A stretch of 11,484 bases of DNA from Oscillospiraceae bacterium. Its GTDB lineage: Bacteria > Bacillota > Clostridia > Oscillospirales > Acutalibacteraceae. Shown one piece after another: positions 1 to 5,272 of the stretch; positions within the stretch are counted from its first letter, which is position 1, and every line of letters starts with the position of its first letter. The notes below the pieces were generated by a model. That model did no database searches. It was given only the letters and a program-made list of their open reading frames with translations, and was not told the DNA's origin. The position numbers and the translations under genes were made by a program. The stretch is from NCBI GenBank assembly GCA_031267335.1, contig JAIRZH010000046.1:1-11484 (forward strand), written 5' to 3'.

Positions 1-65
1 CAGCTTTCGATATCTTCAAATAAAGAAATGAATAAGATTAAGGAAATTTAATTTTATATAAATTT

Positions 66-505
66 GAGACATCGCCAGATTCTTCAGAAATGATTTTCAA
101 AATTTCGAATATTAGGGCCTGTTCCCACTACCGTTTAACTACAATATTTCATTACTTTTTGATTTGTACTATGTTAATTTTTTTACAATACGTTAGTATT
201 GTGAAAAAATTTTCCTTATCCAAACCAAAAATTACTCGAAATTTTGTCATTTCAAAATAGCGGGAACGGGCCCTAATCTTGCTCCAAGTAAACTTGTGCA
301 ATACCTTAAAGGAAGATCTTCGAAACTATTGCAAGATGAATTCAGAGAACTTAGCAAAAGATACTGGGGCCAATATTTATGGGCATGAAGATACTTTTGT
401 GTAACAGTTGGTAGTGTTACTAAAGAAATGATTCAAGAGTATATTGAAAAATAATTTGAACAAGGCGACAAAAATCATTTCAAAATCGAAAAAAATGACG
501 TTTAG
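66..505 (+). pseudogene. tnpA: Decayed IS200/IS605-family TnpA (Y1/HUH transposase), split by a MITE
   Basis: Remnant of the small single-strand DNA transposase that moves IS200/IS605 elements through a catalytic tyrosine. Translation from 278 gives the characteristic C-terminal half: APSKLVQYLKGRSSKLLQ, then RYWGQYLWA, RYFCVTVG and EMIQEYIE. The catalytic-helix tyrosine is at 440-442. The gene is dead: TGA at 386-388 stands where family members usually have Arg (LWARGYFC), and TAA at 452-454 replaces the Gln of the Y-I-E-x-Q helix, before the terminal TAG at 503-505. A 159-bp repeat interrupts it at 115-273. Removing the repeat and one TA copy joins the frame as KISNINLAPSKLVQ. The piece upstream (ETSPD then SSEM) looks like a decayed ETxPDHVH motif, so the HUH histidines are lost. 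Anything before 66 is too degenerate to assign. Family assignment of the 3' half is confident; the 5' boundary is not. Confidence 0.78.
115..273 (+). repeat. MITE-like repeat, family A copy 1 (159 bp)
   Basis: Short non-coding element with terminal inverted repeats GGGCCTGTTCCCACTA on the left and, read inward, GGGCCCGTTCCCGCTA on the right (14 of 16 match). It is flanked on both sides by TA (113-114 and 274-275), which fits a 2-bp target duplication. Its centre carries a perfect hairpin ACAATAC-GTTA-GTATTGT at 185-202, extended by a T tract before and an A tract after. Related copies lie at 2611-2771, 3883-4011, 8178-8245 and 8248-8405. No transposase is encoded, so mobility would have needed an enzyme acting in trans. 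TA targets and GGGCC ends resemble parts of the IS5 and IS630 families, but the parent element is not identified. Confidence 0.85.
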
Positions 506-530
506 TTTGCTTTAGCTAAGGATTTTTAAG

Positions 531-595
531 TGGCGTTCAGCCGCTTACGGCTTTCAGCCGTTACTAAATCTTTCGTCTGAAGACAGGGGGGAAAA
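531..595 (+). other. Likely subterminal hairpin region of the IS200/IS605 remnant
   Basis: Immediately after the tnpA stop lies a GC-richer stretch with a small hairpin AGCCG-CTTA-CGGCT at 539-552, followed by another CAGCCG. IS200/IS605 elements carry imperfect hairpins near their ends that TnpA recognises, and the position fits the right end of such an element. The exact cleavage site and element boundary cannot be read from one degraded copy. Confidence 0.45.
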
Positions 596-724
596 ATTAA
601 ACCTGGCACATGGAAATTAAATAAATTAGGTACAAAAAAGTTAGGCATTAAAAAAGACTTAAGCTCGCCCGATAAGGAAATAAATATAAAATATAGTCAA
701 CTAAAAAATAATCGGCTAGAGTAA
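581..724 (+). pseudogene. Unidentified coding remnant containing PGTWKL
   Basis: An open frame runs from just after a TGA (578-580) to TAA at 722-724. It reads GGKIKPGTWKLNKLGTKKLG, then a charged tail ending NNRLE. There is no convincing start codon; the ATG at 611 is in another frame. Twenty bases here (602-621, CCTGGCACATGGAAATTAAA) recur at 8460-8479, where the same frame gives GGIRPGTWKLK. The two places therefore look like overlapping pieces of one lost gene. The product is not recognised. The rest of 596-763 shows nothing else apart from the leader region of the next gene. Confidence 0.3.
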
Positions 725-763
725 TAAAGTTAAACAAATAAAAAAGGAAGTGCAACAATATAA

Positions 764-2533
764 TTGTTAAAATTTAATTCAGAAAAATTTGAAAAAATAA
801 AAAATAATTTTTTAAAAAATTTTGCTATGAGTTTAACGATTTTGAAATTATTCGCCAGCGATTTTAATTCAGTCAAGGCCACTGAAAACCATACTATGAA
901 AACAATAAATAAATATTCGTTAAATAGTGCCAAAACGCCGTATAATCAAAAAATAAAACAAGAAGATAGCAAAGGTATCATAAAACGTTTTTGTTTTGGA
1001 ATCGTAACAATTTTAACAATGTCTTATGCAGATAAAATAAATAAACAACCTGAACTAGAAGAACCTTCAGAATCTGAAAATACCTCTGTAAAAGAACTTC
1101 TGGAACCCGAAAATATTTTTCAGGTAAAACCTCCGGAATTTATTTTAGAAAAATTATTATCCAGATATCAAACATGGTTTGAAGGCCGTGAAAAACAATA
1201 TGAAATAATAAAAAAAATAAGAGATAATACTGCTAGTAATGAAGAACTACGAAATTTTAAAATTTTTTTTCTCGAAGCAACCAATTTAGCTAGAGAATAT
1301 CTAAGAATTATTTTGAAAGGATTACATTTCACAGAAGAATTAAATTCTAAAGAACTTAATCAAGTTACAATTTTAAATACTAGAATTAGTCTTGAATTTA
1401 GTAATGTAAATCAATTAAAAATTTACAGTAGATTAAAAATTTGCAGTAATAAATATAAAGCGGCAGAAGTATTGGGTGATTTGGCGAAACCGTTTGTTCA
1501 TATTTCGGTAATTTTTGAAATATTAGAAGAAATATTTAAGTTTAGTTCTTTCTTTGTTAACAGAACAAAAACAAATTTATGTCCGTTTGCAATATATAGA
1601 TATCATCTTAGGATTGTAGGGAACGAACTTGTGATTTTTAATGGAAAAGATTTTTGCAACATAATGGAAAAAATAAATTTTAAAAATATGTTTTCTATTT
1701 TTAAAAATAACAAAATATTTTTTAAGCGTTTGAATACTTTTTATGCAAAACTGAATGGCGCGCAAGGAAATGAAGATGTTACAGCATTGCTGAATGAAAA
1801 AATATTTAGCAATCCTAGTTTTGCGCCGAGCGATCTGCCTAATGTTCCTAGTTCTGCGCTAAATGGTCAGGGAATGGTTACCACATGCGGAGAATGCAGG
1901 TTTTTAACAAAATCAGGTGTAAATCAAGAATTTAGTAAATATAGATGTGAATCTAGGATTATATTATTGGGCAAAGAAAAATCAGGAAAATCTTGCCTTT
2001 TAAAAGCTTTATTAGGTGAAAGTTTTGAAGAAGAATATGTGCCTACGGCAGGATCAGCACATAAATCACTAATTTTTAGATCATCAACAAAAGAGAATGC
2101 GTTACTTTTTTGGGATATAAGCGGACATGAAAAATATAAACAAGATCGTTCGTTGGAACCTTGTTTTTGCGAAATTGCTAACATAATTATATTAACTATT
2201 AGTGCATTGAATTTAAGTGTTGACACCAAAGCAGCCGAAGAATTTTTTAAAACGGCTTCATCAGCTAATGTTAATGCTGTATTTATAATTGTGGTTACCG
2301 GATGTGGCAAAAACAATAAAAGGGATATTGATGATGAAACATTAATAAATTTTACTCCATTAAACAATTTTTTTAATATGATGAGAAGTTGTGGAGTTAA
2401 TTTGTTATTGCCGCCACAAGGGTTAGGCTGTTGCTTCCAGATTTCATCAAAAAGCGGTCGTGGAATAGATGAATTGAGACAAGTATTGTGTGAGATCGGC
2501 AGTAAAAAATCGTTTTCTTGCCCTATACAGTAA
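764..2533 (+). CDS. Signal-like leader plus Ras/Rab-like small GTPase domain protein, possible host-directed effector
   Basis: A 589-aa protein. Residues 1-40 are a Lys/Asn-rich stretch followed by a hydrophobic run (FAMSLTILKLFA) and SVKAT, like a signal sequence. A second hydrophobic run (FCFGIVTILTM) is at 77-87. Residues 95-390 are not recognised; a Cys-containing stretch (TTCGEC, KYRC) precedes the GTPase. Residues 397-580 hold every G motif: P-loop GKEKSGKS 403-410, switch-I-like YVPTAG with Thr428, WDISGHE 450-456, NKRD 518-521, and ISSKSGRG 560-567. YVPTxG and WDxxGxE are typical of Rab/Ras GTPases. The protein ends in CPIQ, which fits a CaaX prenylation box, behind a GSKKSFS linker. 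The start is TTG at 764 with AAGGA about 15 bases upstream; Met45 (ATG at 896) is an alternative. The motifs are seen; action inside a eukaryotic host and lipidation are inferred. Confidence 0.8.
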   Translation: MLKFNSEKFEKIKNNFLKNFAMSLTILKLFASDFNSVKATENHTMKTINKYSLNSAKTPYNQKIKQEDSKGIIKRFCFGIVTILTMSYADKINKQPELEEPSESENTSVKELLEPENIFQVKPPEFILEKLLSRYQTWFEGREKQYEIIKKIRDNTASNEELRNFKIFFLEATNLAREYLRIILKGLHFTEELNSKELNQVTILNTRISLEFSNVNQLKIYSRLKICSNKYKAAEVLGDLAKPFVHISVIFEILEEIFKFSSFFVNRTKTNLCPFAIYRYHLRIVGNELVIFNGKDFCNIMEKINFKNMFSIFKNNKIFFKRLNTFYAKLNGAQGNEDVTALLNEKIFSNPSFAPSDLPNVPSSALNGQGMVTTCGECRFLTKSGVNQEFSKYRCESRIILLGKEKSGKSCLLKALLGESFEEEYVPTAGSAHKSLIFRSSTKENALLFWDISGHEKYKQDRSLEPCFCEIANIIILTISALNLSVDTKAAEEFFKTASSANVNAVFIIVVTGCGKNNKRDIDDETLINFTPLNNFFNMMRSCGVNLLLPPQGLGCCFQISSKSGRGIDELRQVLCEIGSKKSFSCPIQ

Positions 2534-2610
2534 TTTTGAAGTTTCTTGAAATTTCAATAATACATGTTGTTTTTTCATAAAAATCCGGAAGTTTAGAAAC
2601 AAATCCACTA

Positions 2611-2771
2611 GGGCCCCTGTTCCCACTATTTGAAATGACAAAATTTCGAGTAATTTTTGGTTTGAATAAGGAAAATTTTTTCACAATACTAACGTATTGT
2701 AAAAAAATTTAACGTAGTACAAATCAAAAAGTATCGAAATATGGTCGTTAAACAGTAGTGGGAACAGGCCC
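2611..2771 (-). repeat. MITE-like repeat, family A copy 2 (161 bp)
   Basis: Same element as at 115-273, in the opposite orientation. It is bounded by TA at 2609-2610 and 2772-2773, with ends GGGCCCCTGTTCCCACTA and GTGGGAACAGGCCC. The central hairpin ACAATAC-TAAC-GTATTGT is at 2683-2700. It begins 77 bases after the GTPase stop. Because T and A tracts lengthen the hairpin stem, it could also end transcription from either side, but no clean U-tail follows. The rest of 2534-2610 shows nothing recognisable. Confidence 0.85.
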
Positions 2772-2833
2772 TAATATTTCGGTTAGAAGAAAATTAAACA
2801 GGCAAAAATAAAGAGGGGTAGGAACAAAAACCA

Positions 2834-2959
2834 TTGTTAAAATTAGATTTAAAAAAAAAATCTAAAAATTTTAAAAAAGAACTTTTCAAAAATTTTTGCT
2901 GCGAAATTAGCAGTTTTGAATTCATTTTCTAGCAATTTTATTCAGTTAAGGCTGCTAAG
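2834..2959 (+). pseudogene. Dead copy of the leader module found at the GTPase gene
   Basis: From TTG at 2834 the frame reads LLKLDLKKKSKNFKKELFKN, a hydrophobic/aromatic run, an in-frame TAG at 2930-2932, then QFYSVKAAKKK. It aligns with the first 40 residues of the GTPase protein (LLK..., KNF, SVKA) with one residue of length difference. The upstream DNA also matches: GGAAGTGCAACAATATAATTG at the live gene against GGTAGGAACAAAAACCATTG here. Downstream the frame runs on weakly and hits TAA near 3047, so whatever protein followed is lost. The homology of the leader is clear; the identity of the original gene is unknown. Confidence 0.6.
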
Positions 2960-3023
2960 AAAAAAAGCAGAGTCAAATGCACTAAAAATGTTCAAAAATT
3001 GTCAAGAAGTTGTGTTTTTTGGG

Positions 3024-3138
3024 CTTATCGGAGACAGGTTCTTAATTAAATACATAAGTACTTTCCTTCTACGCACTTTAAATTTTAAAAATTTTATCAT
3101 AAAATCTAAACTTAAGGAAATATTAGACAGGCTTTTAA
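3024..3138 (-). repeat. Dispersed repeat, family B, partial copy
   Basis: This stretch shares the core CTTTAAATTTT...TTTTATCATAAAA and the end AATATTAGACAGGCT with 8512-8629. Its reverse complement matches 3724-3880. Its left limit is uncertain. It lies just upstream of rnhA and, with the dead leader, creates a misleading in-frame extension of that gene. Copies are diverged (short indels in the core), so the family looks old. Confidence 0.6.
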
Positions 3139-3179
3139 AAAAATCCAGTAATAAAGATTATAAAATTATTATGTTTTTA

Positions 3180-3716
3180 ATGGGGTTTATTATTTTGCAT
3201 GATATAGAAAACAAAAAAATTGAAATTTTTACTGACGGTTCTTGTAGTGGAAACCCTGGCCCAGGCGGTTGGGCGGCGATTCTAAAATACAATGATAATA
3301 AAAAGATAATATATGGTTCGGAAAAAATGACTACTAATAATCGCATGGAAATGTTTGCATTAATTAGAGCTTTAGAATCTTTAACTGAAACATATGAATT
3401 ATATATCTATAGCGATTCTAAATATGTTATTGATTCAATCTCAAAAGGTTGGGCGAAAAAATGGCAAGCCAATGGTTGGAAACGTGGCAGATATTCTGCT
3501 CTTAATTCAGACTTGTGGGAAATACTCTTAAATCTACTCAAAAAATACAAAAAGGTTAATTTATTTTGGGTTCGTGGCCATTCTGGTCACCCTGAAAACG
3601 AAGAATGCGATAATTTAGCAGTCGAAGCTGTAAAACAATTAAAAAGCGATATGGAAGTAAATTCTATAGGAGTTTTGGGCGAAAACAAAAGCGTTTCCGG
3701 AAGATTTCAAAAATAA
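3180..3716 (+). CDS. rnhA: Ribonuclease HI
   Basis: Endonuclease that cuts the RNA strand of RNA:DNA hybrids (primer removal, R-loop clearance), acting in the cytoplasm with Mg2+. Family motifs are all present: IFTDGSCSGNPGPGG, TTNNRMEM, YIYSDSKYV, NGWK and VRGHSGHPENEECDNLA. Counting from Met at 3180, the catalytic acids are Asp19, Glu57, Asp79 and Asp144, with the helper His134. Length is 178 aa, slightly over the usual ~155, because of a short basic C-terminal tail. The frame stays open back to 2916, but that part is repeat and dead-leader DNA in a wrong frame, so it is not counted. ATG 3180 has no Shine-Dalgarno; TTG at 3195 has GGGGT about eight bases upstream and may be the true start. 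It appears to be a single-gene unit between repeats. Confidence 0.93.
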   Translation: MGFIILHDIENKKIEIFTDGSCSGNPGPGGWAAILKYNDNKKIIYGSEKMTTNNRMEMFALIRALESLTETYELYIYSDSKYVIDSISKGWAKKWQANGWKRGRYSALNSDLWEILLNLLKKYKKVNLFWVRGHSGHPENEECDNLAVEAVKQLKSDMEVNSIGVLGENKSVSGRFQK

Positions 3717-3723
3717 ATTCTAA

Positions 3724-3880
3724 AAACCCGTTAAATACTTCTTAACAGTACAAATTTTATGATAAAATTTTTAAAATTTAAAATGCATGGGAGGCAAATA
3801 CTGACACATTTAACTGATAAACGATACAAAATTTAAATTTTAACTTAAAATTCGCTATTTAGAGATACTAGACAGGCATT
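3724..3880 (+). repeat. Dispersed repeat, family B, near full-length copy (about 155 bp)
   Basis: It starts eight bases after the rnhA stop. The left end (ACCCGTTAAATACTTCTTAA) and the right end read inward (ATGCCTGTCTAGTATCTCT) are degenerate versions of the family end AGCCTGTCTAATATTTCT. The interior matches the reverse complement of 8512-8629 over roughly 120 bases, including TTTTATGATAAAA. An AT-only hairpin (ATTTTATGATAAAAT followed by TTTTT) near the left end may help terminate rnhA transcription, but it is weak. Confidence 0.6.
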
Positions 3881-3882
3881 TA

Positions 3883-4011
3883 GGCCTGCTCCTTGCTATT
3901 TGAAATGATAAAATTTCGAGTAATTTTGGTTTGGATAAGGAAAATTTTTCACAATACTGAGTATAAATCAAAAAGTACCGAAATATGGTCGTTAAACGGT
4001 AGTGAGAGCCC
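3883..4011 (-). repeat. MITE-like repeat, family A copy 3 (129 bp, internally deleted)
   Basis: Same orientation as the copy at 2611-2771. The end is GGCCTGCTCCTTGCTATTTG and the shared interior is AAATTTCGAGTAATTTTGGT. About 30 bases are lost from the centre: the hairpin is reduced to CACAATACTGAGTATA. The right end is decayed (GTGAGAGCCC) and its flanking TA is gone. It stops 14 bases before the ispF stop codon, so it lies in the 3' region of ispF on the opposite strand. Confidence 0.75.
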
Positions 4012-4025
4012 AGAAAGCATAGAAA

Positions 4026-4514
4026 TTAATTTAATTCAAGCAAAGCTACGGCATATGCACTTATGCCTTCTTTTTTCCCCGTAAAGCCAAGTCCTTCTTC
4101 CGTTTTTGCTTTGATATTAATATTAATCGATGGTATTTCGCATGATTCGGCAATATTTTCTTTCATTTTTGCAAAAAAACTAGTTAATTTTGGAGATTGT
4201 GCGACGATTGTACTATCCAAATTTATAATTCTAAAATTCTTTTTTTTAAGAATTTTTACAACTGTTTTTAATAGCTTCAAACTACTGATGTTTTTGTAAC
4301 TAGGATTAGTATCAGGGAAAAACATGCCTATATCGCCTAAAGATGATGCTCCCAATAAGGCGTCAATAATAGCATGAACTAAAACATCGGCATCAGAATG
4401 CCCAATAAGTCCAGCTTCGTGGCTTATTTTAACGCCTCCGATGACCAATTCTTGCCCTAATTCAAGTTTATGTGTATCGTAACCAAAACCTATTCGATTG
4501 GTAAAATCAGACAT
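4026..4514 (-). CDS. ispF: 2-C-methyl-D-erythritol 2,4-cyclodiphosphate synthase
   Basis: Converts CDP-methylerythritol 2-phosphate to the cyclic diphosphate with release of CMP: the fifth step of the MEP route to IPP and DMAPP, in the cytoplasm, as a trimer. At 162 aa it is family-sized and collinear. The Zn ligands are Asp13 and His15 (GFGYDTHKL) and His47 (DADVLVHAI). HSDAD (39-43), DIGMFFPDTNP (61-71), IVAQSPKL and KTEEGLGFTGKKEG (137-150) are all typical. It starts six bases after the stop of the coiled-coil gene and has no strong Shine-Dalgarno of its own, which suggests translational coupling. A kept MEP step means the cell needs its own isoprenoids, probably for undecaprenyl phosphate in wall synthesis. 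Confidence 0.97.
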   Translation of the reverse strand: MSDFTNRIGFGYDTHKLELGQELVIGGVKISHEAGLIGHSDADVLVHAIIDALLGASSLGDIGMFFPDTNPSYKNISSLKLLKTVVKILKKKNFRIINLDSTIVAQSPKLTSFFAKMKENIAESCEIPSININIKAKTEEGLGFTGKKEGISAYAVALLELN

Positions 4515-4520
4515 TTATAA

Positions 4521-4928
4521 CTAATCATCTGATTTTTTGAAGGCAGAATCATCTTCTTCTGGACTATTATCGGATTCATCAAAATTTTTTTTGCAATGAT
4601 TACAAACACATGGCTTGTTTTCATTTTGATTTTTATCGCAAACATTTCTATCTTTTATATCATTAATTTCAGATTTCAAAATATTAATTTTATTGTTTAA
4701 TTCATCAATCGCAGTAATTCGACTTTCGATTTCAGGATTATCTAAAATATTATTTTTTTTGGCACGATAAATTATTCTTCCAAGTTTTTCAAACTCATGT
4801 TTTTGCTGATTTTCACACTCTGCGATTTTGATTTTTAATTTTGAAACATCTACAATTTGCGATGCTTTATCGCCAACTACTTCAAAAACTGCCCTAAATT
4901 TTACATACATATCCTCAAAAACGCCCAT
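4521..4928 (-). CDS. Small coiled-coil protein with C-terminal cysteine cluster
   Basis: A 135-aa soluble protein of unknown function. Residues 1-30 resemble the start of Oscillospiraceae proteins that pair an amphipathic helix (DKASQIVDVSKLK) with a coiled coil and a zinc ribbon. Residues 30-95 are highly charged and heptad-like (ECENQQKHEFEKLGRIIY, ELNNKINILKSEINDIKD). Cys97, Cys107, Cys109 and Cys112 (CVCNHC) could bind one metal, but the usual two CxxC pairs of a full zinc ribbon are altered. The tail is acidic (DESDNSPEEDDS). The start is ATG at 4928: an upstream GTG at 4937 lies inside the Shine-Dalgarno itself. It is the first gene of a unit with ispF. Metal binding is inferred from cysteine spacing only. 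Confidence 0.8.
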   Translation of the reverse strand: MGVFEDMYVKFRAVFEVVGDKASQIVDVSKLKIKIAECENQQKHEFEKLGRIIYRAKKNNILDNPEIESRITAIDELNNKINILKSEINDIKDRNVCDKNQNENKPCVCNHCKKNFDESDNSPEEDDSAFKKSDD

Positions 4929-4934
4929 AAAATT

Positions 4935-4940
4935 CACCTC
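4935..4940 (-). promoter_or_regulatory. Ribosome binding site deciding the start of the coiled-coil gene
   Basis: On the minus strand GAGGTG sits six bases before ATG at 4928. The GTG inside it would give a three-residue longer protein, but it cannot serve as both start and Shine-Dalgarno, so ATG is preferred. Confidence 0.75.
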
Positions 4941-4998
4941 TTAAAATATAAAAACTCTATAATAATAACATTACTACCAACTATATTAATTGTAAAGT

Positions 4999-5004
4999 AT
5001 TATA
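4999..5004 (-). promoter_or_regulatory. Candidate -10 box for the coiled-coil gene and ispF
   Basis: A perfect TATAAT on the minus strand lies about 70 bases upstream of the start, in the only intergenic stretch that could hold a promoter for this pair. No good -35 is seen at 16-18 bases (TTGTGA lies about 20 upstream). In DNA this AT-rich such a match occurs easily by chance. An alternative pair is TTTACA with TAATGT, 17 bases apart, further downstream. Confidence 0.25.
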
Positions 5005-5095
5005 ATTCATTTTTCACGGAAATTTCACAAAATATTACAATAATTTAATAATTTTACTAGCTAATCTATGACCATTTTTCGCTAAAACCTATATT

Positions 5096-5185
5096 TAAGA
5101 GCCTGTCTAATATTTCTAAGCAATACAGAACTTTAAAAATTTTAGTTAAATATGTGTTGCTAAAGAGATATTAGACAAGCTCTTA
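5096..5185. repeat. 90-bp near-perfect palindrome, short family B derivative
   Basis: The left arm TAAGAGCCTGTCTAATAT (5096-5113) pairs with ATATTAGACAAGCTCTTA (5168-5185), 17 of 18 bases. Pairing continues inward through TTTCTAAGCAATACA with small gaps. The ends match those of the longer family B copies, but the interior is shortened, so this looks like the minimal form of that family. It lies 88 bases past the PBP1a stop and upstream of the coiled-coil gene, between two minus-strand units, where it could act as a transcriptional barrier. The rest of 4941-5272 shows no gene. Confidence 0.7.
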
Positions 5186-5272
5186 GCAAACACTTCCCAA
5201 ATTTTCCCGTTGAAGCATCGTCTATCATTTACCTGAATTCATTGCGCTCTTATTTTATGATATAAAAAAATA

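Noticed and set aside
386..388. In-frame TGA in tnpA, and no TGA stop among the genes here, as a hint of TGA recoding to Trp
   Set aside because: Family members usually have Arg, not Trp, at that position, the same frame also holds a TAA, and eight genes are too few in AT-rich DNA to judge stop codon use.
1924..2367. 147-aa open frame on the minus strand inside the GTPase gene
   Set aside because: It is antisense to the conserved GTPase motifs, has no recognisable domain and no Shine-Dalgarno; a shadow of the real gene.
3763..3782. ATTTTATGATAAAAT plus T run as a dedicated rnhA terminator
   Set aside because: The stem is only A-T pairs and is the conserved core of family B, present at other copies without such a role; not supported as a separate feature.
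3893..4084. 63-aa open frame across a repeat and the ispF 3' end
   Set aside because: It begins inside a family A repeat and runs antisense into ispF; no coding evidence.
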